Assembly (NCBI GenBank): GCA_034434235.1
Contig: DAOTZV010000200.1
Location: forward strand, 1-33,458
Origin: CAKZKT01 sp034434235
GTDB lineage: Bacteria > Chloroflexota > Anaerolineae > CG2-30-64-16
DNA: 33,458 nucleotides
Direction: 5' to 3'
A model generated the notes under the pieces. The model saw only the letters and a program-made list of their open reading frames with translations. It was not told the DNA's origin and searched no databases. Positions 21,955-31,315 of the stretch are shown here, in pieces. Both the position numbers and the translations under genes were made by a program. The first letter of the stretch is position 1. Each line of letters starts with the position of its first letter.

Positions 21955-22337
21955 ATGTCCCAGACGATCATGATCGCCGCCCATGATCCCGATATCACCT
22001 ATCTGCTTCAGCGCTATGCTGAAGAAAGCGGGTTCGACACGGTCAGCGCGTGTCAGGGCAAGGAGATTATCGAGCTGGCGCATCATGTGCGGCCGGCCCT
22101 GATCATCCTGGACGTAGATCTGCCCGGCATTTCGGGCCGCAAGATGCTCGCCGGCCTGCGCGCCGAGCCCGCCACGCGCGACATCCCGGTCGTATTGTAC
22201 GTGGGCCAGGACGAACCGGTCGAAGCGCTGGAGGACGGCGCGGCCGGTTACCTGCCCAAGGCCGTGATGTACGACGACTTTGTCGCCATGCTGGAGCACG
22301 CCGGCGTGCACAATCCATCCATGACAGGAATCGTGTG

Positions 22338-22338
<1 letters not shown>
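21955..22338 (+). CDS. CheY-like single-domain response regulator
   Basis: This 127-residue receiver-only protein shows the acidic pocket in A-A-H-D-P-D, the phosphoacceptor Asp in I-I-L-D-V-D-L-P-G, and the conserved Lys in Y-L-P-K-A. There is no output domain, so it must act through a partner, perhaps as a phosphate sink for the hybrid kinase upstream. GGAG lies 9 nt before the chosen ATG; in-frame starts at 21946 (ATG) and 21925 (TTG) are possible. Its stop overlaps the next ATG (TGATG at 22336-22340), so it is translationally coupled to the ABC ATPase gene. Confidence 0.85.
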
Positions 22339-23372
<1,034 letters not shown>

Positions 23373-23476
23373 CGCGCGTTCGGCCCGCGGCCCGGCGTTG
23401 GCCAGGGCGTCGGGCCCGCGCAAAGATCATGGCGCAAAGGAGGAAGAAGCGGAACAGGACGCACAACAAGGGCAGT

Positions 23477-23506
23477 TTGGCAATTCACAGCAAATGTATC
23501 TGTATG
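23477..23506 (+). promoter_or_regulatory. Weak promoter candidate before the binding-protein gene
   Basis: TTGGCA (23477-23482), 18 nt, then TGTATG (23501-23506) lies in the 155-bp gap between the ATPase and binding-protein genes, in locally AT-rich DNA. The -10 match is only 3 of 6. An extra promoter here would fit the high dose of binding protein such systems need. Confidence 0.3.
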
Positions 23507-23527
23507 TTTTCCAAGGAGGCAAGACCC

Positions 23528-25621
23528 ATGAAGAAGCTCATCAATCGTCGTGAGTTCCTCCGCCTGTCGGCGCTGACGGCCGTGGGAGCGGCTGCTGCCG
23601 CGTGCGGCGGCCAGGCCACGCCTGCGCCCAAGGCGGAACCGACCAAGGCCCCGGCCGCCCAGCCGACCAAGGCGCCGGAGCCGACGAAAGCGCCCGAGCC
23701 GACCAAGGCGCCGGCCGCGCCGGCGGCCACCAAGGCCCCCGAGCCGACCAAGGCGCCGGCTGCGCCCGTCAGCCAGTACAAGGAAGCCCCGATGCTGGCC
23801 GAGCTGGTGAAGGCCGGCAAGCTGCCGCCGGTGGACCAGCGCCTGCCCAAGAAGCCGTGCGTCCTGCCGACGCAGGAGAGCGGCGGCAAGTACGGCGGCA
23901 CGATGCGTCGCGCGTTTAACGGCGTCTCCGATCGCTGGGGCCCGACCAAGTTCGTGGACCGCTTCTGGGTGTGGTTCGACAAGAGCCTCAATCTGCAGCC
24001 GCGCATCGTCGAGTCGTGGCAGGTCAGCCCGGACGCCAAGACGTGGACCCTGAAGCTGCGGGAAGGCATGAAGTGGTCGGACGGCGTCGAGTATACCGCC
24101 GATGACACGCTGTGGTGGTATCAGTACGAGCTGCAGAACAAGAAGCTGAATGCCTCGATCCCGGCCCAGTGGCGCAGCTCGAAGACCAAGAACATCGTCA
24201 AGCTGGAAGCGCCCGACAAATACACGCTCAAGTTCACCTACGACGATCCCAAGCCGCTCTTCCTCTACGGCGTTACCCGCTCGGTCACAGGCCCCAACAC
24301 CCCGGCCCATTACATGAAGAAGGTGCACGAGGATACGACCGACAACAAGCAGGCCCTCGCCGACGAGGTCAAGAAGCGCGGCTTCGATAGCTGGGAGCGC
24401 TACTACCTGGACTTCGCCCAGTACTGGTATGCCAATCCCGAGCGACCCTTCTTGGGCGGCTGGCTGGCCAAGGGCGCGCTCTCCAAAGAGCTGTTCGTCA
24501 TGGAGCGCAACCCCTACTTCTGGGCCGTGGACAAGGACGGCAACCAGTTGCCGTACATAGATAAGATCACGCACCGCCTGTTCGAGAACGCGGAGGTGCT
24601 CAACCTGTGGGTGACCAACGGCGAAATAGACTTCCAGAACCGCCACATGACCATCGCCAACTACACCCTGTACAAGCAGGCGGAGCAGAAAGGCGATTAC
24701 AAGGTGTTCCTGGGCGTCAACGCCAACCACGTGGCCATCCAGCTCAACCTGACGACCAAGAACAAGCTGTTGCGCGAGTTCTTCAACGAGCGCAAGGTGC
24801 GCATTGCGATCTCATCGGCGATCAACCGGGAGGAGATCAACCAGTTGGTCTTCAACGGCATGCTCAAGCCGCGACAATACAGCCCGCTGCCGATGTCGCC
24901 CAACTATTACGAGAAGCTGTCCAACGCGTACATCAAGTACGACCCGGACCTGGCGAACAAGCTGCTGGACGAGGCCGGCTACACCCAGAAGGGGCCCGAT
25001 GGCATCCGGCTGCACAAGGACGGCAAGACGCCGATCTCCTTCATCATCGAAGGCACCGACCAGACCGGCACCCCGACCGAGGACGCGGCCCTGCTGGTGA
25101 GCAAGTACCTGGCCAAGGTCGGCATCAAGGCCACCTATAAGTACGCCGAGCGGTCTCTCTACACCCAGCACTATCAGTCGAACGAAATCGAAGCGGCCTG
25201 GTGGGGCGGCGACCGCACGGTGGTTCCGCTGGCGCCGGGCGCGCCCATCTTCCTGGCCACCATGATCGACCGGCCGTGGGCGCCGGCCTGGGGCCTCTAC
25301 TACGGCGATCCCTCCAACCCGAACGCCGAGGAGCCGCCGAAGGATCACTGGATCCGCCAGATCTGGAAGATCTGGGATGAAGAGGTCTCGGTCGAGCCGG
25401 ATCCGAAGAAGCAGAACGCCGCGTTCCAGAAGATCCTGGACATCTGGGCCGAGGAATTGCCCATGATCGGCATCCTGGGCGAGCAGCCCGCGCCGGTCAT
25501 CGTCAAGAACGGCTTCAAGGGCTACCTGCCCGGCATGCCGATCGACGACACGACCGCCGACGAGCATCTGCTCCATACGGAGACCTATTTCTGGGACGAT
25601 CCCGCCAAGCATACCAGCTAA
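23528..25621 (+). CDS. Extracellular solute-binding protein family 5, Tat-type lipoprotein
   Basis: This 697-residue binding protein captures the ligand for the ABC importer. The N-terminus M-K-K-L-I-N-R-R-E-F-L-R-L has the twin-arginine motif (Arg7, Arg8). The hydrophobic stretch ends at Cys26, a likely lipid-anchor site. A flexible linker with about seven P-T-K-A-P-type repeats (to ~residue 85) precedes the SBP_bac_5 domain (W-Q-V-S-P-D-A-K-T-W-T-L-K-L-R-E-G-M). AAGGAGG (23513-23519) is 8 nt before the ATG and fixes the start, although the frame is open further upstream. Family 5 proteins bind peptides, but also nickel or oligosaccharides. The nearby GH130 gene and LacI-like sensor favour an oligosaccharide; this is inference. 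Confidence 0.95.
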   Translation: MKKLINRREFLRLSALTAVGAAAAACGGQATPAPKAEPTKAPAAQPTKAPEPTKAPEPTKAPAAPAATKAPEPTKAPAAPVSQYKEAPMLAELVKAGKLPPVDQRLPKKPCVLPTQESGGKYGGTMRRAFNGVSDRWGPTKFVDRFWVWFDKSLNLQPRIVESWQVSPDAKTWTLKLREGMKWSDGVEYTADDTLWWYQYELQNKKLNASIPAQWRSSKTKNIVKLEAPDKYTLKFTYDDPKPLFLYGVTRSVTGPNTPAHYMKKVHEDTTDNKQALADEVKKRGFDSWERYYLDFAQYWYANPERPFLGGWLAKGALSKELFVMERNPYFWAVDKDGNQLPYIDKITHRLFENAEVLNLWVTNGEIDFQNRHMTIANYTLYKQAEQKGDYKVFLGVNANHVAIQLNLTTKNKLLREFFNERKVRIAISSAINREEINQLVFNGMLKPRQYSPLPMSPNYYEKLSNAYIKYDPDLANKLLDEAGYTQKGPDGIRLHKDGKTPISFIIEGTDQTGTPTEDAALLVSKYLAKVGIKATYKYAERSLYTQHYQSNEIEAAWWGGDRTVVPLAPGAPIFLATMIDRPWAPAWGLYYGDPSNPNAEEPPKDHWIRQIWKIWDEEVSVEPDPKKQNAAFQKILDIWAEELPMIGILGEQPAPVIVKNGFKGYLPGMPIDDTTADEHLLHTETYFWDDPAKHTS

Positions 25622-25647
25622 ACGGGAGCCGGGCCGGAACCGGGCGT

Positions 25648-25686
25648 CGGGACATCCTGAGCGGCGAGGCCGTCCGGGATGTCCCG
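25648..25686 (+). terminator. Strong hairpin after the binding-protein gene
   Basis: CGGGACATCC (25648-25657) and GGATGTCCCG (25677-25686) form a perfect 10-bp stem, with an inner CGGC/GCCG stem in the loop. No T-run follows. Hairpins at this position often protect the binding-protein mRNA and reduce read-through to the permease genes. Confidence 0.55.
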
Positions 25687-25761
25687 GCAGATACAGCATG
25701 GATCAGGCAGTAGATCATAGAACCAGTAGATCACAGATTCAAGCTCAGAGGGGATCTGTGA

Positions 25762-25928
25762 CCATAGGCATCAAGCTAAGCTTTGAAACAGCTTCCAGCC
25801 GGTCTGCGACCGGCGTCGTCGGCCTGCACATGTCGTCGCAGGCGGCCAGACGGGGGTCGCAGACCCCCCTGCGAGCGAGAGAAAAGGTGGCGCAAGACGC
25901 CATCTTCCTGTTAGCTTGATGCCTATGG
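25762..25928. mobile_element. MITE-like element, copy A (167 bp, 18-bp terminal inverted repeats)
   Basis: The ends CCATAGGCATCAAGCTAA (25762-25779) and its exact reverse complement (25911-25928) enclose a non-coding interior with several short G/C hairpins. Read in reverse, the interior is almost identical to the copy at 33086-33251. TCTGTGAC occurs on both sides (25755-25762 and 25931-25938) and may be a target duplication, though this motif is also part of the neighbouring repeats. The gap 25622-26077 holds this element, the hairpin before it, a direct repeat CAGTAGATCA (x2 near 25708-25735) and a palindrome, but no gene. Confidence 0.8.
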
Positions 25929-26002
25929 GGTCTGTGACCCCCGACCGCCGGTCACAGACCGGCTTGGAGCAGCAAAATTATGATCTATGAGAATATGCTT
26001 GC

Positions 26003-26036
26003 ACGTGCCTGGCACTTCCGAAAGTGCCAGGCACGT
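26003..26036. repeat. 34-bp palindrome ACGTGCCTGGCACTT-CCGA-AAGTGCC...
   Basis: Perfect 15-bp arms (26003-26017 and 26022-26036) flank a CCGA loop. The 9-bp word ATGATCTAT stands on both sides (25980 and 26047), which might be a duplicated target. A diverged relative lies at 21859-21892. It could form a strong RNA hairpin just before the first permease gene. Confidence 0.7.
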
Positions 26037-26077
26037 AGCTGACAAAATGATCTATCGAGTCTCGCAGGAGATTACCC

Positions 26078-27067
26078 GTGATTGCGTATATTGCACGCCG
26101 TGTCTTGTTGATGATCCCGACCCTGTTCTTGATCTCGATCATTTCGTTCGTCGCCATCCAGCTTCCGCCGGGCGACTATCTGACCTCCTATGTGGCCCAG
26201 TTGCGCACGATGGGCGAAAACCTGGACGAGGAACAGATCGCGACGCTGCGGGAGCGCTATGGCCTGGGCGAGCCGGTCTACGTGCAATACGTCAAATGGA
26301 TCAGCGGGATCATCCTGCGCGGGGACTGGGGCCAATCCATGGAATGGCAGAAGCCCGTCAAGGAGCTGATCGGCGAGCGCCTGACGCTGACGGTCATCCT
26401 GTCGTTGTTTTCGCTTCTGATCAGTTGGTTCGTAGCGATCCCGATCGGCGTCTATTCGGCCACGCACCAGTATTCGATCCTCGACTATGTGATGTCCGTC
26501 ATCAGCTTCATCGGCGTCGGCATTCCGGGCTTCCTGTTGGCCCTGATCGTGATGTACTTCGCCCAGGCCCGCCTGGGCTTGAACGTGGGCGGGCTCTTTT
26601 CCGAACAGTACATCAACGCGCCCTGGTCGGTGGATCGGGTGATAGACATGCTCAAGCACCTGTGGATCCCGGTGTTGATCCTGGCCGTGGAGGGCACGGC
26701 GGGCGGCATCCGCACGACGCGCGCGAACCTGCTCGACGAGCTGAACAAGCCGTACGTGGAGCTGGCGCGCGCCAAAGGGCTGAACGAGTGGAAGCTGATC
26801 TGGAAATACCCGGTGCGCGTGGCGTTGAATCCCTTCTTCAGCACGGTCGGCTGGTCGCTGGCAAATCTGATTTCGGGCGCCACCCTGATCTCGGTCGTGC
26901 TCAGCCTGCAGACGACCGGCCCCATGCAATTGCGGGCGCTGACCTCGCAGGACATGTACCTGGCCGGCAGCTTCCTCCTGCTCTTGAGCGTGTTGACCGT
27001 GATCGGCACGCTCATCTCGGACATCCTGCTGGCGTGGGTAGACCCGCGCATCCGATTGGAGAAATAA
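26078..27067 (+). CDS. Opp/Dpp-type ABC transporter permease (B-type)
   Basis: This 329-residue membrane protein has the DppB/OppB layout. The first membrane segment begins Y-I-A-R-R-V-L-L-M-I-P-T-L, a periplasmic loop with G-D-W-G-Q-S follows, then about five more segments. The cytoplasmic EAA loop, A-R-A-K-G-L-N-E-W-K-L-I-W-K-Y-P, docks on the ATPase. The GTG start at 26078 has AGGAG 7 nt upstream. It pairs with the C-type permease, whose ATG follows the stop by one base. Confidence 0.93.
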   Translation: MIAYIARRVLLMIPTLFLISIISFVAIQLPPGDYLTSYVAQLRTMGENLDEEQIATLRERYGLGEPVYVQYVKWISGIILRGDWGQSMEWQKPVKELIGERLTLTVILSLFSLLISWFVAIPIGVYSATHQYSILDYVMSVISFIGVGIPGFLLALIVMYFAQARLGLNVGGLFSEQYINAPWSVDRVIDMLKHLWIPVLILAVEGTAGGIRTTRANLLDELNKPYVELARAKGLNEWKLIWKYPVRVALNPFFSTVGWSLANLISGATLISVVLSLQTTGPMQLRALTSQDMYLAGSFLLLLSVLTVIGTLISDILLAWVDPRIRLEK

Positions 27068-27068
27068 G

Positions 27069-28232
27069 ATGACCGTTCCGGAACCCGAGCGAGACCAATT
27101 TCAAGACCAGGCTCTGGAAGAAGAAATCCTCAGCGGCGGCGAGAGCGTTTATGTGGCGCCGCCCTGGAAGCTGATGTGGTGGCGCTTCCGCAAGCACAAG
27201 ATGGCCCTCGTGAGCGGGGTGATCCTGTTGCTGTTCTACTTTACGGCCGCCTTCTGCGAGTTCGTGGCGCCCTATGATCCCGATGCGAGCTTCATTCAGT
27301 ACAAGTTCGCGCCGCCGACCCGGATCCACATCCGAGACGATGAAGGCCGTTTTCACTGGCCTTTCATCTATCAAACGCAACGCGGGGTCAACCCCGAGAC
27401 GATGCAAATCGGCTACATCGAGGATAAGACGATCCGGCATCCGATCCGGCTGTTCGTGAAGGGCTTTGACTACAAGCTGCTCGGCCTCTTCCCGACCAAC
27501 ATCCATCTGTTCGGCATCCCGACCGGCGAGGATAAACAGGGCATCTTCCTGTTCGGCGCCGATCGCCTGGGCCGAGACATGTTTTCGCGCGTCGTCTACG
27601 GCGCGCGGCTGTCCCTTACCCTGGGCCTGGTCGGCGTCTTCCTCAGCCTGATCCTGGGGATCATTCTGGGCGGCATTTCGGGCTACTATGGCGGCTGGAT
27701 CGATACCGTCGTCCAGCGCACCATCGAGTTCATCCGCACCATCCCGACGATCCCCCTGTGGATGACGTTGAGCGCCGCGCTGCCGGCCGACTGGCCCGTC
27801 GAGCGCGTCTATTTCGGCATCACGGTCATCCTGTCGCTGGTCGGCTGGACGTGGATGGCGCGCGTGGTGCGCGGCCGCTTCCTGGCCATGCGCGAGGAGG
27901 ATTTCGTCCTGGCCGCCCGGCTGAACGGCGCGCGCGAGATGCGCATCATCTTGCGCCACATGGTGCCGTCCTTCCTGTCCTACATCATTGCCGCGCTCAC
28001 GCTGAACATCCCCGGCATGATCCTGGCCGAAACCGGCCTGAGCTTCCTGGGCCTGGGCTTGCGGCCGCCCGCCATCAGTTGGGGCGTGCTCTTGCAAGAG
28101 GCGATGAACCTGCGCTCGCTGGTGCTTTCGCCGTGGGTGCTGACGCCCGGCTTCGCGGTGGTCATCTCGGTGCTGGCGTTCAACTTCGTCGGCGATGGCC
28201 TGCGCGACGCCGCCGATCCTTATGCTCGCTAG
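27069..28232 (+). CDS. Opp/Dpp-type ABC transporter permease (C-type) with long extracytoplasmic loop
   Basis: This 387-residue permease has the OppC N-terminal domain (W-R-F-R-K-H-K-M-A-L) and a first membrane segment near 44-65. An extracytoplasmic stretch of about 110 residues precedes G-A-D-R-L-G-R-D-M-F-S-R-V, the conserved entry to the core domain. Five further membrane segments follow, with the EAA-type loop A-A-R-L-N-G-A-R-E-M-R. The loop after segment 1 is longer than in typical OppC (total ~300 residues), which may contact the large binding protein. The stop overlaps the ribosome-binding site of the next ATPase gene. Confidence 0.93.
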   Translation: MTVPEPERDQFQDQALEEEILSGGESVYVAPPWKLMWWRFRKHKMALVSGVILLLFYFTAAFCEFVAPYDPDASFIQYKFAPPTRIHIRDDEGRFHWPFIYQTQRGVNPETMQIGYIEDKTIRHPIRLFVKGFDYKLLGLFPTNIHLFGIPTGEDKQGIFLFGADRLGRDMFSRVVYGARLSLTLGLVGVFLSLILGIILGGISGYYGGWIDTVVQRTIEFIRTIPTIPLWMTLSAALPADWPVERVYFGITVILSLVGWTWMARVVRGRFLAMREEDFVLAARLNGAREMRIILRHMVPSFLSYIIAALTLNIPGMILAETGLSFLGLGLRPPAISWGVLLQEAMNLRSLVLSPWVLTPGFAVVISVLAFNFVGDGLRDAADPYAR

Positions 28233-28243
28233 GAGCCCGCGAC

Positions 28244-29287
28244 ATGAAACAAGAACAGCTTCTCGTCGAAGTGCAGAACCTGAAGACCTATTTCTTCCTG
28301 GACGAAGGGACCGTGCGGGCGCTGGACGGCGTGGATTTCAACATCTACCGCGGGCAAACGTTGGGCGTGGTGGGCGAAAGCGGCTGCGGCAAGAGCGTGA
28401 CCGCGCGCTCGATCCTGCGGATCGTGCCCCGGCCCGGCCGCATCGTCGAGGGCAAGATCACTTTCTACCGGCAGACCGGCGCGAACGGCCACGGCCAGGT
28501 CGAGGAGATCGAATTGACGAAGCTCGACCCGACCGGGCCGTTGATGCGCAGCATCCGCGGGGCCGAGATCGCCCTGGTGCCCCAGGAGCCGATGGCCTCC
28601 CTCAGCCCGGTGCACACGATCGGCAACCAGATCATGGAGGCGATCATGTTGCACCAGAGGGTGAGCAAAGAGGAGGCCCGCGCCAAGGCGATCCAGATGC
28701 TGGATATGGCCGGCTTCCCGCAGCCCAAGCAGCGCATTGACTCCTATCCCCATCAGCTTTCGGGCGGCCTGCGCCAGCGCGCGGTGATCGCCATGGCCCT
28801 TTCGTGCCATCCCAGCCTGCTCATCGCCGATGAGCCGACGACCGCGCTGGATGTGACCACCGAGGCGCAGATCCTGCGTCTGATGCGCGGGCTTCAGCAG
28901 GAGCTGGGCATGGCGATCATGTTCATCACGCACAACCTGGGCGTGGTAGCGCAGATGACCGAGGACGTGGTGGTGATGTACATGGGCCGCGTCGTCGAAG
29001 AGGCGCCCGTGGACGACATTTTCCACAACCCCAAGCATCCGTACACCCAGGCGCTTCTGCGCTCTATCCCCCGCCTGGGGCCCAAGACGCAGGAACGCCA
29101 GATGTTAGAGACCATCCGGGGCACCGTGCCAGACCCCTATTCCATCCCCAAGGGGTGTGCCTTCCATCCGCGCTGCATCAAACGCATTCCCGGCGTCTGC
29201 GACCGGATGATTCCGCCCTATGTCGAGGTGGAGCCGGGCCACAAGGTGCGCTGCGTGCTGTATGGGGAGCCCATCAAACAGGAGTGA
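28244..29287 (+). CDS. Opp/Dpp-type ABC transporter ATP-binding protein (D-type)
   Basis: This 347-residue ATPase is the second motor subunit. It has Walker A G-E-S-G-C-G-K-S-V, Q-loop L-V-P-Q-E-P-M-A-S-L-S-P, signature L-S-G-G-L-R-Q-R, Walker B L-L-I-A-D-E-P-T-T-A-L-D and switch H in T-H-N-L. A C-terminal oligopeptide-transporter extension contains C-A-F-H-P-R-C and a later Cys. AGGAG (28231-28235) stands 8 nt before the ATG. With the F-type subunit at 22338 the heterodimeric motor is complete; the two ATPase genes are separated by the binding-protein and permease genes. Confidence 0.93.
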   Translation: MKQEQLLVEVQNLKTYFFLDEGTVRALDGVDFNIYRGQTLGVVGESGCGKSVTARSILRIVPRPGRIVEGKITFYRQTGANGHGQVEEIELTKLDPTGPLMRSIRGAEIALVPQEPMASLSPVHTIGNQIMEAIMLHQRVSKEEARAKAIQMLDMAGFPQPKQRIDSYPHQLSGGLRQRAVIAMALSCHPSLLIADEPTTALDVTTEAQILRLMRGLQQELGMAIMFITHNLGVVAQMTEDVVVMYMGRVVEEAPVDDIFHNPKHPYTQALLRSIPRLGPKTQERQMLETIRGTVPDPYSIPKGCAFHPRCIKRIPGVCDRMIPPYVEVEPGHKVRCVLYGEPIKQE

Positions 29288-29344
29288 ATCGCTGAACGGC
29301 GCGGCCGGCATCCGGATTGTCGGTCGCGCCATCCGGCTTATTGC

Positions 29345-31315
29345 ATGAAGATCTTCCTGCTCTTTCCGCCCTACTGGACGCCGGCGATGCCGCACCTGGC
29401 ACTGCCGGCGCTTTCATCTTTTTTGCGGTCGCACGGCCTTGAGGTCATCCAGCGCGATCTGAACCTGGAGGTGTTCGAGCGCGTCCTGACCCGCGCCTAT
29501 CTGGAGCAGAGCCTGGCGCGCTTGCGCCAGGCGGGTCGCCGGCCGGCGGCCGCCGGCCCGACCGCGCCCCCGGACAAGGTGCGTTGGGCGCTGGAGGTCG
29601 GCCCCCGCCTGGCCGAACAGGTCGAAAAGGCGGTCGGCGTGATGCGCAGTCCGGCCTTCCTGGACGGCCCGACCGGACTCCAGGCCTTCCTCACCGTCGT
29701 CCAGAGCCTGGAGGTGGTCTCGTTGCCGTTCTATCCGGCCGCGCTCGATCTGCTCGGCTATACGCCGCCCCTGCCGGTGAACAGCAGTCGCAATCTCCTT
29801 CAGGCGGTGCGCGATGAACAGCGCAACATGTTCCTGGACCTCTTCCGTCGCCTGATCCTGCCCGACATCGCGCGCGAGCGGCCCGACATCGTCGGCATCT
29901 CGATCCCGACCGAGGGGCAGATGTTGGCCGGCATGACGCTGGCGCATCTGATCAAGCAGAGCGGGTTGAACTGCCATGTGACGGTGGGCGGTCCGCACAT
30001 CACCATGCTCCGCGAGCAGCTTCCGAAGGTGCCGGCCCTCTTCCGGTTGATTGACAGCGCGGTGGCGTTCGAAGGCGAGGAGCCGCTGTTGCGGATGGCC
30101 GAGGCGCTGGCGGCCGCCGGCGACCTGTCGGCGGTGCCGAACCTGATCTGGCGCGATGGCGCGACGGTGCGGGTGAACGCCCCCCTGGCCGCCGCCCCCC
30201 TGGCCCCCGCCGCCCCCCTGGCCCCCCAAAATTGGGGGGAAGGGGGGGCCGAACGGGGGGCCGAAACACCTCTCCCCCGGCCCCCGGCTCCCGCCCCCCT
30301 GGCCCCCCAAAATTGGGGGGAAGGGGGGGCCGGAACACCTCTCCCCCGGCCCCTCCCCTACGAGGGGAGGGGAGATGGTTTCCCCCTCCCTCGTAGGGAG
30401 GGGGGTCAGGGGGAAGGGTTGCTCCCCGATTTTGACGGCCTTCCCATCGGTCGCTACCTGGCGGCTTATCCGGTGCTTCCGCTTCTGACCGCGCACGGCT
30501 GCTATCACGGCGATTGCGCGTTCTGCAACGTCGGCTATGGTCGCGGGGGGCATTTCCGGCCGCTGCGGCCGGCGCAGGTGGTCGAGCAGATGGTGGCATT
30601 GCAACGCAAGTACGGCGTCCGCCACATCTTCTTCGCGGACGAGGCCATGACGCCCCACAGCATGCGCGAGATGTCCGCCTTGTTGGATGCCCGGTATCGC
30701 GCCGGCATCGCTCCCATCCATTGGTGCGGCTGCATGCGCTTCGAGAAGGCCATCACGCCGGCGCTGCTGGAGAGCATGAGCCGGGCCGGCTGTCGGATGC
30801 TCCTCTTCGGCCTGGAGACCGCCTCAGAGCGGATGATCGCGCTGATGGACAAGGGTACCCGCCGCGAGACGATGAGCCGCATCCTGCGAGAGAGCGCCGC
30901 CGCGGGCATCTGGAATCACACCTTCTTCTTCTTCGGCTTCCCCACCGAGACGTTGGAGGATGCCCAGGAGACGGTGAACTTCGTCTATGCGCACGGCGAC
31001 GTGATCCATTCCGCGTCTCCCGGCGAGTTCGTGCTGGAGCGCTATTCGCCCGTGCACCGCGCGCCGCAGAAGTTCGGCGTGCGCCGGATCATCGAGCGGC
31101 CCGAACAGGACCTGGCGATCTATTTCGACTACGAGCTCGAGTCGGGCCTGGACGAGGAGATGGCCCACACGATCACCGAACGGCTGTTGGACGTGTTGCC
31201 GGGCAAGCGCTACGGCCAGTACTACGCCCAGGACACTTATCGGCTTCTGTACGCCGGCTATTTGCACGAGCAGGGGCTTCCGTTGCCCGGCTGGCTGGAA
31301 GATGAGAAACCATGA
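29345..31315 (+). CDS. B12-binding domain-type radical SAM protein
   Basis: This 656-residue protein combines an N-terminal cobalamin-binding-like domain with a radical SAM core. The N-terminus begins M-K-I-F-L-L-F-P-P-Y-W; strands carry V-G-I-S-I-P-T and V-G-G-P-H-I-T, and no D-x-H-x-x-G motif is present, so any cobalamin would bind without a His ligand. About 100 helical residues (40-150) are inserted early. The [4Fe-4S] cysteines are Cys386, Cys391 and Cys394 (C-x4-C-x2-C). F-G-L-E-T-A-S-E-R-M follows. Repeat-derived sequence (~279-357) sits between the two domains. No ribosome-binding site is obvious before the ATG. Such proteins do methylations or carbon-skeleton chemistry; the reaction here is unknown. 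It overlaps the next gene (ATGA). Confidence 0.88.
   Translation: MKIFLLFPPYWTPAMPHLALPALSSFLRSHGLEVIQRDLNLEVFERVLTRAYLEQSLARLRQAGRRPAAAGPTAPPDKVRWALEVGPRLAEQVEKAVGVMRSPAFLDGPTGLQAFLTVVQSLEVVSLPFYPAALDLLGYTPPLPVNSSRNLLQAVRDEQRNMFLDLFRRLILPDIARERPDIVGISIPTEGQMLAGMTLAHLIKQSGLNCHVTVGGPHITMLREQLPKVPALFRLIDSAVAFEGEEPLLRMAEALAAAGDLSAVPNLIWRDGATVRVNAPLAAAPLAPAAPLAPQNWGEGGAERGAETPLPRPPAPAPLAPQNWGEGGAGTPLPRPLPYEGRGDGFPLPRREGGQGEGLLPDFDGLPIGRYLAAYPVLPLLTAHGCYHGDCAFCNVGYGRGGHFRPLRPAQVVEQMVALQRKYGVRHIFFADEAMTPHSMREMSALLDARYRAGIAPIHWCGCMRFEKAITPALLESMSRAGCRMLLFGLETASERMIALMDKGTRRETMSRILRESAAAGIWNHTFFFFGFPTETLEDAQETVNFVYAHGDVIHSASPGEFVLERYSPVHRAPQKFGVRRIIERPEQDLAIYFDYELESGLDEEMAHTITERLLDVLPGKRYGQYYAQDTYRLLYAGYLHEQGLPLPGWLEDEKP
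30181..30415. repeat. In-frame G/C-run repeat array in the radical SAM gene
   Basis: CCCCCTGGCC units lead into two copies of C6-AAAATT-G6 (30222 and 30303), exactly 81 nt apart. Then CTCCCCGGCCCC-type units and two hairpins (CCCCTCCCCT/AGGGGAGGGG near 30353, and CCCTCCCT/AGGGAGGG) follow. It is translated as P-L-A-P-Q-N-W-G-E-G-G-A and P-L-P-R-R-E-G-G. It is related to the pbpC and proS arrays and to the hairpin in the A2M gene. Confidence 0.85.

Noticed and set aside
23434..23527. Longer N-terminus for the binding protein (in-frame ATG near 23430)
   Set aside because: It would put a Lys/Arg-rich stretch before the Tat signal, has no ribosome-binding site at a proper distance, and AAGGAGG sits exactly before ATG 23528.
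23640..23790. Repeated ACCAAGGCGCCGGAGCCG-type units in the binding-protein gene as a mobile repeat
   Set aside because: The units code for the P-T-K-A-P linker common in such lipoproteins, are not palindromic and are not seen elsewhere in the window, so they look like an ordinary linker repeat.
25698..25919. Small open frame within the gap after the binding protein
   Set aside because: It runs through the MITE-like element and its terminal repeats, has no ribosome-binding site, and codes for repeat DNA.
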